NCBI RefSeq assembly: GCF_014204865.1
Contig: NZ_JACHMG010000001.1
Coordinates: 6,722,501-6,786,500, forward strand
Direction: 5' to 3'
DNA length: 64,000 bases
DNA from: Amycolatopsis jiangsuensis
Lineage (GTDB): Bacteria; Actinomycetota; Actinomycetes; Mycobacteriales; Pseudonocardiaceae
In this document: piece by piece, positions 34,856 to 43,363 of the stretch
How positions within the stretch are numbered: position 1 is the stretch's first letter
Layout of the letters: each line of letters starts with the position of its first letter
Notes under the pieces: model-generated
Database searches by the model: none
The model's input: the letters and a program-made list of their open reading frames with translations, nothing else
What the model was told of the DNA's origin: nothing
Made by a program: the position numbers and the translations under genes

Positions 34856-34925
34856 GCTGCGTCACCGTCCTTTTCGGAGCTTCCCTCGCGTCTTCCACGG
34901 TAGGAAGCCCGGCACCGGCTGGGAA

Positions 34926-34947
34926 ATGCCTGTCGTGGCGAGGGCAT
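34926..34947. promoter_or_regulatory. ATGCC-N12-GGCAT inverted repeat, candidate LysR site
   Basis: A dyad with 12-bp spacing, as expected for LysR-type boxes (T-N11-A class), lies in the 120-bp spacer between the CoA-transferase-like gene and the LysR gene, 29 bp before the LysR start. Confidence 0.45.
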
Positions 34948-34975
34948 GCGTCTCCGGCATAGGTAGGCTTCGGCC

Positions 34976-35821
34976 ATGGAGGTGGAGTTACGGCACTTGC
35001 GCGCGTTCGTCGCGGTCGCGACCCGCGGTACGTTCACCGCCGCCGGCCGGGAGCTGCGGATCACCCAGCCGGCGCTGACCCGCACGATCCAGCAGCTCGA
35101 GGACGCGGTGGGGGCGCGGCTGCTGGAACGCACCCCGCGTGGTGCCGAACCGACGCCGGCCGGCGGGGAGCTGCTCGAACGGCTGCGGGTGCTGCTGACC
35201 GACCTGGACGCGGCGCTGGCCGCCGCCGGGGGCCACGCCGGGCTGCGGATCGGGTTCCAGTGGGCCCTGCCCGATCCGTGGATCGGTGACCTGCTCGCCG
35301 CGTTCGAATCGTCGGCAGGCGCGCGGGCGAGGCTGGTGCGCCGCGACGACATCGTGGCCGCCCTGCACGCCGGCGAGGTCGATGCCGCGCTGGTGCGCGG
35401 AAACGTCCAGGCCGCCGGCATCGCCGGCACGCTGCTGTTCGAGGAGGACCGCGTCGCCGCGGTCGCGGCCGGGTCGGAGCTCGCCGCCCGCACCGAACTG
35501 GAGTGGACGGAACTGGCCCGGCACCCGCTGGTCGTCAACACTGTCAGCGGGGCGACGAGTCCGGCGGACTGGTCCGGCGGAGACCGGCCCGGCCGGCTGA
35601 TCGAATGCGGCAGCTACGACGAGTGGCTGACCATCGTCGCAGCCGGCCGCGGCATCGGCTCCACCACGGCTTCCGCGGCCAGGGCCCATACGCACGCCGG
35701 CGTGACCCACGTGCCGCTGCGGGGTGCCCCCACGGTGCCGCTGCGGTTGCTGTGGCCCTCCCGGCGCAGCAGCGACCGGCTGCTGCGCCGGTTCGCCGAG
35801 CTGGCGTCGCCGCCGCGCTGA
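34976..35821 (+). CDS. LysR family transcriptional regulator
   Basis: The 281-residue protein has the N-terminal LysR helix-turn-helix (LRHLRAFVAVATRGTFTAAG, residues about 6-25, continuing to LERTPRG) and a periplasmic-binding-protein-like effector domain (about 90-280). ATG 34976 has no good ribosome site. It diverges from the CaiB-like gene, the classical arrangement for a LysR activator and its target. The effector is unknown, perhaps an acyl-CoA or free acid. Confidence 0.9.
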   Translation: MEVELRHLRAFVAVATRGTFTAAGRELRITQPALTRTIQQLEDAVGARLLERTPRGAEPTPAGGELLERLRVLLTDLDAALAAAGGHAGLRIGFQWALPDPWIGDLLAAFESSAGARARLVRRDDIVAALHAGEVDAALVRGNVQAAGIAGTLLFEEDRVAAVAAGSELAARTELEWTELARHPLVVNTVSGATSPADWSGGDRPGRLIECGSYDEWLTIVAAGRGIGSTTASAARAHTHAGVTHVPLRGAPTVPLRLLWPSRRSSDRLLRRFAELASPPR

Positions 35822-35834
35822 GGACCGTGCCTGC

Positions 35835-36770
35835 TCACACCTGCGCAGGAGGCAGCTTCGCGGCCCAAGTCGTCACGGCGTCGGCGAAGCGGGCCGGCTC
35901 GGTGGCGTGCATCGCATGCGCCGCGTCGGGGAACGACTGGTAGGTCACCTCGACGCCGGCCGTGCGCATGATCGTCTGAGCCTGGGTGGCCTGGAGATCC
36001 GACAACGCACCGATGTTCGCGCCGGTCTCCGGGTCGACGCTGTGCGCGTGGTGTGTGAGCAGCACCGGGGTCTTCACCTGCGCGAGCATCCGGTCGTGCG
36101 GGCAGTTCACCCCGACCGTGCCCTCGAAGAACACGCGGCTCCATTCGGGGTCGTATTCCTTCAGGTTCTGCGTCGGCTCCGCGGGCAGGTCGAACATGCT
36201 CAGCATCTTGTCCGAGGACGCCTGCGCGGCAGCGGCGAGCCCGGCCCAGTTGCCCACCGACCACTGGTCGCCGAGGTAGTCGCGGTACAGCTCGAAGACC
36301 GGTCCCGCACCCTGGCGGATCCCGTGCCCGTGGGCCGGCGCGAGTTCGGAGGAGAACAGCGGCGGGTCCTCGCAGACCGCGCCGCGGATCTGACCGGGCA
36401 TCGCGTACGCCGACAGCCAGGCCGCCAGCACCCCACCGGAGGAGCAGCCCGACACGATGACCGGCTTCCCGATCGCCAGCGCGATGAACCGCACCAGGTC
36501 GTTGCCGAAGTTGTCGAGGCTGTAGCGCTTGGGGGTCCAGCTGCTGCGTCCCTGGCCACGGAGGTCGACCGCGAACACGTGGAAGTCCTCGGCGAGCAGG
36601 CCCATGGCGGACTCGTAGATCCACCACGAACTGGTCTGCTCCGGCAGCAGGAGCAGCGCGGGCTTGTCCGGCGTGCCGGCCTCGGCGTAGTTGAGCACGA
36701 CCTCGCCGAGGTCGATCTGCTTCTCCGGGAACGCATGGGGAACGAACACGTCTCGCTCCGGTACGGACAT
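35835..36770 (-). CDS. Alpha/beta hydrolase
   Basis: The 311-residue protein starts at ATG 36770, seven bases after AAGGAG; a GTG directly upstream is an alternative. It is an alpha/beta hydrolase with the nucleophile in SGCSSGG (about residue 109), DLRGQGRSS near residue 72 and a C-terminal HAMHATEP block with the catalytic His. The start overlaps the stop of the Xre regulator by one base (TGATG), so the two are translated together. Probable ester or C-C bond hydrolase. Substrate not known. Confidence 0.87.
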   Translation of the reverse strand: MSVPERDVFVPHAFPEKQIDLGEVVLNYAEAGTPDKPALLLLPEQTSSWWIYESAMGLLAEDFHVFAVDLRGQGRSSWTPKRYSLDNFGNDLVRFIALAIGKPVIVSGCSSGGVLAAWLSAYAMPGQIRGAVCEDPPLFSSELAPAHGHGIRQGAGPVFELYRDYLGDQWSVGNWAGLAAAAQASSDKMLSMFDLPAEPTQNLKEYDPEWSRVFFEGTVGVNCPHDRMLAQVKTPVLLTHHAHSVDPETGANIGALSDLQATQAQTIMRTAGVEVTYQSFPDAAHAMHATEPARFADAVTTWAAKLPPAQV

Positions 36771-37621
36771 CACAGTTCTCCTTGGTGGATGCTTCGGCGT
36801 TCTTCGGTGGCGTGCAGGCTGCCCAGCAGCGCCAGCGCTTCCGAGCCGGGACTGCCCGGCTCGGCCAGGTGGACGACCAGCTGCAGGCCGGGGTGGTCGT
36901 GGAGGTCGAAGGTGTGCCGGTGCAGGGTGAGTTCGCCGACCTCTGGGTGGCGGAACCGGTCAGCGCCACCGAGTGCGGTGGCTTGCACCCGCCGGCTGCT
37001 CACCAGCTCGGCGAACTCCCGGCTGCGGTGCGTCAGGGTCGCCATCAACTCCGTCAGCCGGGCGTGCTCCGCGTCGGCCACGCACGCCCGGCGCAAGCCC
37101 ACCACCGCGGCGTGCGCCGCACGTTCCCACGGCTGGTGGAACTCGCGCGCGGCGGGAACGAGGAAGGTCATCAGCGCCAGGTTGTCCAGCCTGCCCAGCG
37201 GCGAGTACAGGGCGCGGGCGAGCACATTGGACGCGAGCACGTCCAGCCGGGAGTCGAGGACCAGGGCGGGCCCGTGCACGCCGTGTTCGAGCATGGTCAG
37301 CACTTCCGGCGGGACGGTTTCCGGCCGGCCCGGCGTCGCGTCCGGTGCCACGGTGCCGGCGATCTGGTGCAGGTGGGCGCGAGCCTCGTCGTCGAGGAGC
37401 AGCGCACGGGCCAGCCCTTCGACGACCTGTACCGAAGGATTGCGCTCCCGGCCCTGTTCCAGCCGGGCGTAGTAGTCCGCGTTGATCCCGGCCACGGCGG
37501 CGACCTCCTCGCGGCGCAACCCCGGAACCCGGCGGCTGCCGGCCGAGGGCAGCCCGAGTTCGTCGGGACGCACCTGCGCACGGCGAACCCGCAGGAATCC
37601 GGCCAGTGCAGTGCTGATCAC
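36770..37621 (-). CDS. Xre-family regulator with MmyB-like ligand domain
   Basis: The 283-residue protein (GTG start 37621) has an N-terminal Xre helix-turn-helix (VPGLRREEVAAVAGINADYY, residues about 32-51) and a C-terminal MmyB-like domain (about 100-275) that in related proteins binds fatty-acid-like ligands. It is coupled to the downstream alpha/beta hydrolase gene by a TGATG overlap. The pair is probably an autoregulated detoxification or lipid-ester unit, as seen with other MmyB-like regulators and adjacent oxidoreductases or hydrolases. Confidence 0.88.
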   Translation of the reverse strand: MISTALAGFLRVRRAQVRPDELGLPSAGSRRVPGLRREEVAAVAGINADYYARLEQGRERNPSVQVVEGLARALLLDDEARAHLHQIAGTVAPDATPGRPETVPPEVLTMLEHGVHGPALVLDSRLDVLASNVLARALYSPLGRLDNLALMTFLVPAAREFHQPWERAAHAAVVGLRRACVADAEHARLTELMATLTHRSREFAELVSSRRVQATALGGADRFRHPEVGELTLHRHTFDLHDHPGLQLVVHLAEPGSPGSEALALLGSLHATEERRSIHQGEL

Positions 37622-37680
37622 GTGTCCAGCTTAGGCGGCCACAGCGGGCGTACCAGGACGTGTGACACCCAGGCTGCCGA

Positions 37681-39093
37681 TCACCGCCGATCCGGAGACA
37701 TCGCCCGGACCAGCGACAAGCCCAGCAGCACACAGCCGAGCAACGCCGCGGTCAGGCACGCCTCGCCGGTGGCCAGCGCGGTGCTGTGCGCGTGCGGTCC
37801 GAGGTGGGTGCCCAGCGTGGCGGACACGACGGTGCCGAATCCGGCCACGCCCGCGGCCGAGCCGATCTGCATCGCGCAGATCACCAACGCGGAGATCTGC
37901 CCGGACCGGTGAGGTTCGACCCCGAGCAGGAGGACCCGGGTCAGTGCGGACAGGACCAGCCCGTGCCCGGCACCGGCCACGACCAGCCCGGTGACCAGGA
38001 CCGCCCCCGGCCGGTCCCCGTCGGCCAGTGCGCCGACCTGGGTCGCGAAGCCCGCGGCCAACAGCGTGAAGCCGATCGGCACCGTCCACTCGCGAAGCAG
38101 CGCCACCAGCTTCGGCACCGGGAGCGGGCCGGCGAGGAAGCCCGCGAATAACGGGAGGTACAGCAACGCGGCAGCGGTCGGGCTCCACCCGAGACCGTCC
38201 TGCAGGTATTCGCCGAATCCCAGGAAGAACACGCTGTCGGTGTAGAACCAGAAGGCGAGCAGCAGCCCCCGCCACACGACGGGACGCCGGACCAAGGAGA
38301 TGTCCACCAGTGGCCGGACCGTGCGCCGGCGCCGCTGGAACCGCACGAACCACCACCCCAGTGCCGGTGCCGTCGCCAGACCCGCGAACGTCCACAGTGG
38401 CCACCCCAGCGAACTTCCCAGCGACAACGGGACGAGTACCAGCCCGAGCAGCACGCAGAGCACGCCGACTCCGGCGAGGTCGACCGCGCTGGTGCGGTCG
38501 CCGAAGTTCTCCCGGACCCAGGCCAGTGCCCCGGCCAGCGCGACCAGCCCGATCGGGACGTTCACCCAGAAAATCGCCCGCCACCCGAGCCCGAACACGT
38601 CCGCGTGCAACAGCAGCCCGCCGCCCGCCTGCCCGATGATCGCGCCCAGCCCGAACACGAAACCGTAGGCGGCGATCACCGGCGTCTGCCGGCGTTCGGG
38701 CAGCACCGAACGGATCGTCGCCAGCACCTGCGGCGACAGCATCGCCGCGCACAGTCCTTGGAGAAAGCGTTCGGCGATGAGAGCCGGCACGTGCGTCGAC
38801 AGACCACAAAGGACGGACGCGGCGACGAAACCGGCCAACCCCAGTGTGAAGACCCGCCGGCGACCGAATCGGTCCCCCAGACGTCCGCCCGGGATGAGCC
38901 CGACCGCGTATGCGGAGACGACGAACGACAGCTCCCCGCTGCCTGCCCGCAGGTCAGCGCGGATGTCGGGGAGCGCGAGGTTCACCACGAAGTAGTCGAT
39001 CGGGCCGAGCACGGCGCCCACCAGCAGCGGGCCGACCGAGAGCAGGTCACGGCGGCTCGTGGTGGCTCGAGCCGCTGCGGAAACGTCGGGCAC
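37681..39093 (-). CDS. MFS transporter of the EmrB/QacA (DHA2) type
   Basis: The 470-residue protein (GTG 39093; GGAGG is close upstream) has about 12-14 membrane segments, LGPIDYFVVNLALPDIRADL in TM1 and GGRLGDRFGRRR in the loop after TM2, typical of DHA2 drug:H+ antiporters. It is the last gene of the operon that begins with the DauR-like regulator, 36 bp downstream of the SelA-like gene. In this context it may export a toxic amino acid, its acetylated form or an elimination product. That role is inference. Confidence 0.85.
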   Translation of the reverse strand: MPDVSAAARATTSRRDLLSVGPLLVGAVLGPIDYFVVNLALPDIRADLRAGSGELSFVVSAYAVGLIPGGRLGDRFGRRRVFTLGLAGFVAASVLCGLSTHVPALIAERFLQGLCAAMLSPQVLATIRSVLPERRQTPVIAAYGFVFGLGAIIGQAGGGLLLHADVFGLGWRAIFWVNVPIGLVALAGALAWVRENFGDRTSAVDLAGVGVLCVLLGLVLVPLSLGSSLGWPLWTFAGLATAPALGWWFVRFQRRRRTVRPLVDISLVRRPVVWRGLLLAFWFYTDSVFFLGFGEYLQDGLGWSPTAAALLYLPLFAGFLAGPLPVPKLVALLREWTVPIGFTLLAAGFATQVGALADGDRPGAVLVTGLVVAGAGHGLVLSALTRVLLLGVEPHRSGQISALVICAMQIGSAAGVAGFGTVVSATLGTHLGPHAHSTALATGEACLTAALLGCVLLGLSLVRAMSPDRR

Positions 39094-39128
39094 ATGCCTC
39101 CGATGCCGGGTTCGCCGGAGTCGGTTCG

Positions 39129-40247
39129 CTAGGCCGGAAGCAGACCGGCCAGCCGGTCCAGGATCAGCTCGATCTCGGCACCGGTGAGCGGCACGAGTTC
39201 GAACGTCAGCTCTCCCCGTTCCTGGCCCTGGGTCATGACCCAGATCGGGGGAGCGCCCTGGGCCAGCGCTTCGGCCACACCGGTGGCGCTCAGGCCGGCC
39301 GAGTCCGCGTCGATCGTGAGGCGCGCCCGGGGGACCGGCAGCCCGGTGGGGTCGGCTACCGGTTCGGCCGTGACGCCGCGGAGCGTGCCGGCGCGCTCGG
39401 TGAAGCGGACGACCTTGTCGTGCTGGTGTCGTTCCCAGCTGTGCCGGTCCATTCCGTGCCGCGCCCGCAGCGCGGCGACCACGCCGAGGATCGCTTCCTT
39501 GCTCGGCTTCATGGCCCGGCCGATCCCCTTCTCCTGGGCACGGACCGCGCGGACCGCCTCGGCGCGCCCGAGCACCAGTCCTGCGGTCGGCGAGCCCAGG
39601 TACTTCTGCCCGCTCACGATCACCAGATCGGCTCCGGTACCGAGCAGCTCCTCGATCCGGAAGTCCTGTGCCGCGCCGTCGACGATCACCGGGATCCCAC
39701 GCCGGTGCGCCACCGCCACCGCGGCCGGGAGCGAAACGGGTTCGCCGCGGGTCAGCCGGGAGGACACCAGCAGCAGGCACGCCACGTCCGGCGGGGACAC
39801 GGCTTCCCGCAGATCCGCGAGGGAACACACCGTTTCCCTGCCGGCGAGCACCGGGGTGGCACCGGCCAGGAGGATGTCCTGGGTGATCGGATGCCCGTAG
39901 TCGACGGCGTGTCCGGCCGGGAGGACGACGCCGGAGGGCAGACCCGTGGTGTCCGGCAGCGCGGCGATGCGGGATGGCGAAACCCCGGTCATCGTGGCCG
40001 CCACCGCCAGCGTGATCCCGGCCGAGGCGCAGTGCACGACGGTGCCCGACGGAGCGCCGGTGACCTCGGTGATGGTGCGCTCGGCGAGCTCCTTGAGCTC
40101 CTCCAGCACGAAGAACTCCGACAGCGCTTCCCCGGTCGCCGCGGCGACTTCGGCACTGCTGCGCGACACTCCGAGCGGGGTGAACGTGCCCCGCGCGTTG
40201 ACCACGGCGGTCAGGCCGTACCGGTCGTGGATTCCCGTCATTTCCAC
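39129..40247 (-). CDS. SelA-like PLP-dependent enzyme (probable amino-acid/amino-sugar lyase)
   Basis: The 372-residue protein (ATG 40247, GAGAGG site) belongs to the SelA/DgaE group of fold-type I PLP enzymes. It has VNARGTFTPLG near the N-terminus, VIVDGAAQD (the Asp that contacts the PLP ring nitrogen, about residue 190) and SGQKYLGSP, whose Lys (about residue 215) is the predicted Schiff-base residue. No selenocysteine system is seen nearby, so it is unlikely to be SelA. DgaE-type members remove ammonia from aminosugar acids via enamine intermediates. The co-transcribed RidA domain and permease support an ammonia-lyase or dehydratase role. Confidence 0.82.
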   Translation of the reverse strand: MEMTGIHDRYGLTAVVNARGTFTPLGVSRSSAEVAAATGEALSEFFVLEELKELAERTITEVTGAPSGTVVHCASAGITLAVAATMTGVSPSRIAALPDTTGLPSGVVLPAGHAVDYGHPITQDILLAGATPVLAGRETVCSLADLREAVSPPDVACLLLVSSRLTRGEPVSLPAAVAVAHRRGIPVIVDGAAQDFRIEELLGTGADLVIVSGQKYLGSPTAGLVLGRAEAVRAVRAQEKGIGRAMKPSKEAILGVVAALRARHGMDRHSWERHQHDKVVRFTERAGTLRGVTAEPVADPTGLPVPRARLTIDADSAGLSATGVAEALAQGAPPIWVMTQGQERGELTFELVPLTGAEIELILDRLAGLLPA

Positions 40248-40250
40248 CTC

Positions 40251-41729
40251 TCAGATCGACTGGAGCTCGGGTTTGTCCCCGAGCACCCGGCGGCGTACCG
40301 CGAACCAGCCGAGAACCAGTACCAGCGCCAGCGCCGGGATGCCGAACACGACGACGATGAAGTCCTTCTTCTCCCAGAACCGCGGGGAACTCTGCCACCC
40401 CGAGACCGCCATCCCGGCGATCACGAACACCAGGAACCCCAGTCCGGCGTAGCTCGACCACGGCGCGAACGGCGCGCGGAACGGCCGCACCGGCAGCAGG
40501 CCACGGTCGGTGAGCTGCCGCAGGCGGATCTGTGCCGCGAAGATCATCGCCCAGATGAGGATGGTGCCGATGGACGAGGCCTCGATCGCGATCTCGAAGG
40601 CCTCGCCGGGAAAGAGGAAGTTCAGCAGCGCACCCAGGAGGCAGACCGCGGTGGTCGCCAGGATACCGGCCCGGGGAACACCGGACGCGCTCATCCGCGT
40701 GGTCAGCCGCGGGGCCGCCCGGCTCGTGCCGAGGCTGCGCAGTACCCGGCCGGTGGTGTAGAGGCCCGAGTTCAGCCCGGACATCGCCGCGATGATGATC
40801 ACCGCCTGGATGACGTCGGCCATCCAGCCGATGCCCAGCCTGGTGAAGACCGCCACGAACGGCGAGACGTTGACGCCGTTGACCTTCTCGCCGTAGACGG
40901 CGGTGGGAAGGAGACAGACCAGCACCAGGATGGTGCCGCAGTAGAAGACCGCGATCCGGAAGACGACCGACCGGATGGCCTTGGGCACCTCCCGTTCCGG
41001 ATCCTTCGTCTCGCCGGCGGCCACGCCGAGCAGCTCGATCCCGGAATAGGCGAACACCACCCCGGACATCACGAGAATCGGCCCGTACCAGTGGAAGCCG
41101 CCGCCGCTGGGCCAGAATCCGCCCGCGTTCTCCCACAGGTTGGCGATGCCGGCCTGGTGCGCCCCGGGGCCGGAACCCAGCCGGAAGGAGCCTGCGACCA
41201 GGACCACCCCGACCACGAGGAAGACCACGATCGCACCGACCTTGAGCACCGAGGCCCAGAACTCGAACTCGCCGAACGCCCGTGCGGACAGCAGGTTGAC
41301 CGACAGGACCACGGCGAGCGCGATGACGACGGTGAGCCAGGACGGCATGTCCGCCCACCAGTGCTTCACGTAGACGGCGACCGCGGACGGTTCGGCGATA
41401 CCGGTCAGCGTCCAGTGCAGCCAGTAGACCCAGCCGGTCGCGAAAGCGGCCCTTTCGCCGAAGAATTCGCGGGCGTAGGAAACGAAGGCGCCGGAAGACG
41501 CGCGGTGGAGGATCAGCTCACCCAGGGCGCGCATGAGGAAGAACGCGACGATTCCGACCACGACGTAACTGAGGATCAGCGCGGGGCCGGTGCTTCCGAG
41601 CCGGGAAGCCGAACCGAGGAAAAGGCCGGTGCCGATGGTGCCGCCGATGGCGATCATCTGCACCTGACGGCGGCCGAGGGATTTCCGGTACCCTTCTTGC
41701 TCAGCCGCGAACCTGTCGACATGCGTCAT
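40251..41729 (-). CDS. APC-family amino-acid permease (CycA/GabP-like)
   Basis: The 492-residue protein has twelve membrane segments and the AAT-family signature at the start (MIAIGGTIGTGLFLGSAS, residues about 25-42) and SGIELLGVAAGETKDPEREV near residue 230. It resembles CycA (D-serine/D-alanine/glycine) and GABA permeases. Its stop lies 3 bp before the SelA-like gene's start. With that enzyme and a DauR-like regulator it probably imports the amino acid that the operon degrades, possibly a D-amino acid. Confidence 0.88.
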   Translation of the reverse strand: MTHVDRFAAEQEGYRKSLGRRQVQMIAIGGTIGTGLFLGSASRLGSTGPALILSYVVVGIVAFFLMRALGELILHRASSGAFVSYAREFFGERAAFATGWVYWLHWTLTGIAEPSAVAVYVKHWWADMPSWLTVVIALAVVLSVNLLSARAFGEFEFWASVLKVGAIVVFLVVGVVLVAGSFRLGSGPGAHQAGIANLWENAGGFWPSGGGFHWYGPILVMSGVVFAYSGIELLGVAAGETKDPEREVPKAIRSVVFRIAVFYCGTILVLVCLLPTAVYGEKVNGVNVSPFVAVFTRLGIGWMADVIQAVIIIAAMSGLNSGLYTTGRVLRSLGTSRAAPRLTTRMSASGVPRAGILATTAVCLLGALLNFLFPGEAFEIAIEASSIGTILIWAMIFAAQIRLRQLTDRGLLPVRPFRAPFAPWSSYAGLGFLVFVIAGMAVSGWQSSPRFWEKKDFIVVVFGIPALALVLVLGWFAVRRRVLGDKPELQSI

Positions 41730-41772
41730 GGGACATCACTTTCTTCGCGAGTTCTCCGCGGGTGATTCCGGA

Positions 41773-42639
41773 TCACGCGTTCCGGAGGTCGATTTTCATT
41801 CCGGCGTGCGAATGGGTCATGCCGAGCGATTCGTAGAACCGGATGGCGTCGGCGCGCCGCAGATCGGACGTGAGCTGGGCGAGTCCCGCGCCGCGGCGAC
41901 GCGCCTCGTCCAGGGCCCAGCGCAGCAGGAGCGTTCCCAGGCCGTGGCCCCGCATCGTGCTCGACACGCGGACGCCTTCGATCTGCGCGCGCCGGACCGC
42001 CTGCCTGCTCAGGCCGGGGATGATGGACAGTTGTAGCGTGCCGACCAGGTCCTGCCCGTGCCGCGCGGCCACCAGGAGCTGACGAGGATCCGCGTCCAGC
42101 TCCGCGAACGCGGTGAGGTACGGCTCCAGCGCCGTGGTGTTCTCCCGGCTCGCGCCCAGCTCGTCGTCGGCCAGCAGCCTGACGAGTGCGGGAATGTCCG
42201 CGGCGCCGGCCCGATGCAGCTGCACCGCACCGGCCGGCGTGTCCAGGGAACCGAGCGGTTCGTGGCCGGTCAGCCCGGAAGTGGCGACCGCCTCGATTTC
42301 CACCAGCAAGCCGTCACGCAGCGGCGGAGTGGGGACGACAATGCGTGCGGGTGTGTGCTCACCACACCACCTCGCGAACAGCTCGTCGAATTCCGCCCGG
42401 TGGGCCGGCTCGGCGAGGAATACGCGTACCGAAACGAGATTCCGTCGTTCCGCGGCGACCCCGCGAAGGCAATGGTCGAGCCGCTCGAGAACCGATTCGG
42501 CCTGTTCCCGAAACGGTGCTTCGCTTCCGGTCGTCGGCAGCTGCCCGCTGATCCAGGCCAGCCCGCGCGCAATGGCGGTGTGGGCGTAATGGCCGCGCGG
42601 TGGTGGCAGGTCGGACGGATTGACGTTGACGATGCTCAT
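41773..42639 (-). CDS. RidA-GNAT fusion protein
   Basis: The 288-residue protein starts at ATG 42639, overlapping the stop of the regulator gene (ATGA). Residues about 1-122 are a YjgF/RidA domain (WISGQLPT near 30, RVFLAEP near 74, ARIVVPTPPLRDGLLVEIEA near 100, with the Arg at the position that holds the imine substrate). Residues about 137-285 are a GNAT acetyltransferase (GVRVSSTMRGHGLGTLLLRW near 223, FYESLGM). RidA hydrolyses reactive enamines/imines released by PLP lyases, and GNAT may acetylate the parent amine. Fused detoxification modules next to a PLP lyase gene make strong functional sense. I do not know of a described RidA-GNAT fusion. Confidence 0.85.
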   Translation of the reverse strand: MSIVNVNPSDLPPPRGHYAHTAIARGLAWISGQLPTTGSEAPFREQAESVLERLDHCLRGVAAERRNLVSVRVFLAEPAHRAEFDELFARWCGEHTPARIVVPTPPLRDGLLVEIEAVATSGLTGHEPLGSLDTPAGAVQLHRAGAADIPALVRLLADDELGASRENTTALEPYLTAFAELDADPRQLLVAARHGQDLVGTLQLSIIPGLSRQAVRRAQIEGVRVSSTMRGHGLGTLLLRWALDEARRRGAGLAQLTSDLRRADAIRFYESLGMTHSHAGMKIDLRNA

Positions 42640-43271
42640 GTGTCCGGCCCCAGATCCTTGTAGACAGTCGCCCGCCCGACGCCCAGCGCGTCGGCGATGC
42701 GGGGCACTGCGCGCTTCTGGCTCAGGAAACCCTCGTCGGAAAGGGTTTGCACCACGCGTTTGCGGTCCTGCGCGTCGAGCCCGGTCGGCTGCCGGCCGAA
42801 CTGGAGCGCCAGCTCCTGGGCGCGTTCTTCGAGCGCGCCCGGGGAATGCGGCGACAGCGTGTCCGGCACCGGGGGCGTGTCCTCGTAGCTGAGCATCTGG
42901 TCCATCAGGGATCGCAGCGGTTCGAGCAGTGAGGTGTCGAGGTTCAGGCACAGCGCGGCGATGTACCGCCCGGATTCGCCGCGGATGCCGATCGATGTGG
43001 AGATCGCGGTGCGCCCGTCCGGGAAGGCGCTTCGGTACCTGGAAACGACTTCCGGCACGTCCGGATCGCCGGAGCGGGCCCAGCCGAGGGTCGTGGTCGG
43101 ATCACCGACGGCACGGCCGCTCTGCGCGTTGTGGATCGCGAGCACCGCCCGCGCGGGGGTGGTCAGATCGTGGACGACCACCTCGCACGAGGGAAACATC
43201 TGCCCCAGTGCCTTGGCGATCTGCATGACGGTGTCGACCGTCCGCTGTTCGGATTCGCTGCGGCGCGCCAC
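42636..43271 (-). CDS. DauR/YheO-type regulator (PAS + HTH)
   Basis: The 211-residue protein starts at GTG 43271, eight bases after AGGAGG. It has a YheO-like PAS domain (residues about 14-125, with CEVVVHDL and SIGIRGESGRY) and a C-terminal DauR-type helix-turn-helix (AVPRIADALGVGRATVYKDL near the end). DauR of Pseudomonas represses D-arginine catabolism. By homology this protein senses an amino-acid-like ligand and controls the operon it heads (RidA-GNAT, permease, PLP enzyme, MFS). Confidence 0.85.
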   Translation of the reverse strand: MARRSESEQRTVDTVMQIAKALGQMFPSCEVVVHDLTTPARAVLAIHNAQSGRAVGDPTTTLGWARSGDPDVPEVVSRYRSAFPDGRTAISTSIGIRGESGRYIAALCLNLDTSLLEPLRSLMDQMLSYEDTPPVPDTLSPHSPGALEERAQELALQFGRQPTGLDAQDRKRVVQTLSDEGFLSQKRAVPRIADALGVGRATVYKDLGPDT

Positions 43272-43363
43272 TCGCGGTACCTCCTGTCGCCGGCCGGACA
43301 GGACGCTACGCGAGTGGCGACAGTTTGTATACTGGACGAGACGGTCTGTCTCGATCGGCCCCG

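Noticed and set aside
39129..40247. Selenocysteine synthase SelA
   Set aside because: No selB, selD or tRNA-Sec in the window, and the operon context is amino-acid transport and detoxification.
39096..41358. N-terminal extension of the MFS gene into a 1225-codon frame
   Set aside because: The extra part is an out-of-frame reading of the SelA-like and permease genes; the transporter begins at GTG 39093.
38910..41765. 951-codon plus-strand open frame
   Set aside because: Shadow of the MFS, SelA-like and permease genes on the minus strand; the product is Arg/Asp/Gly-rich without domain features.
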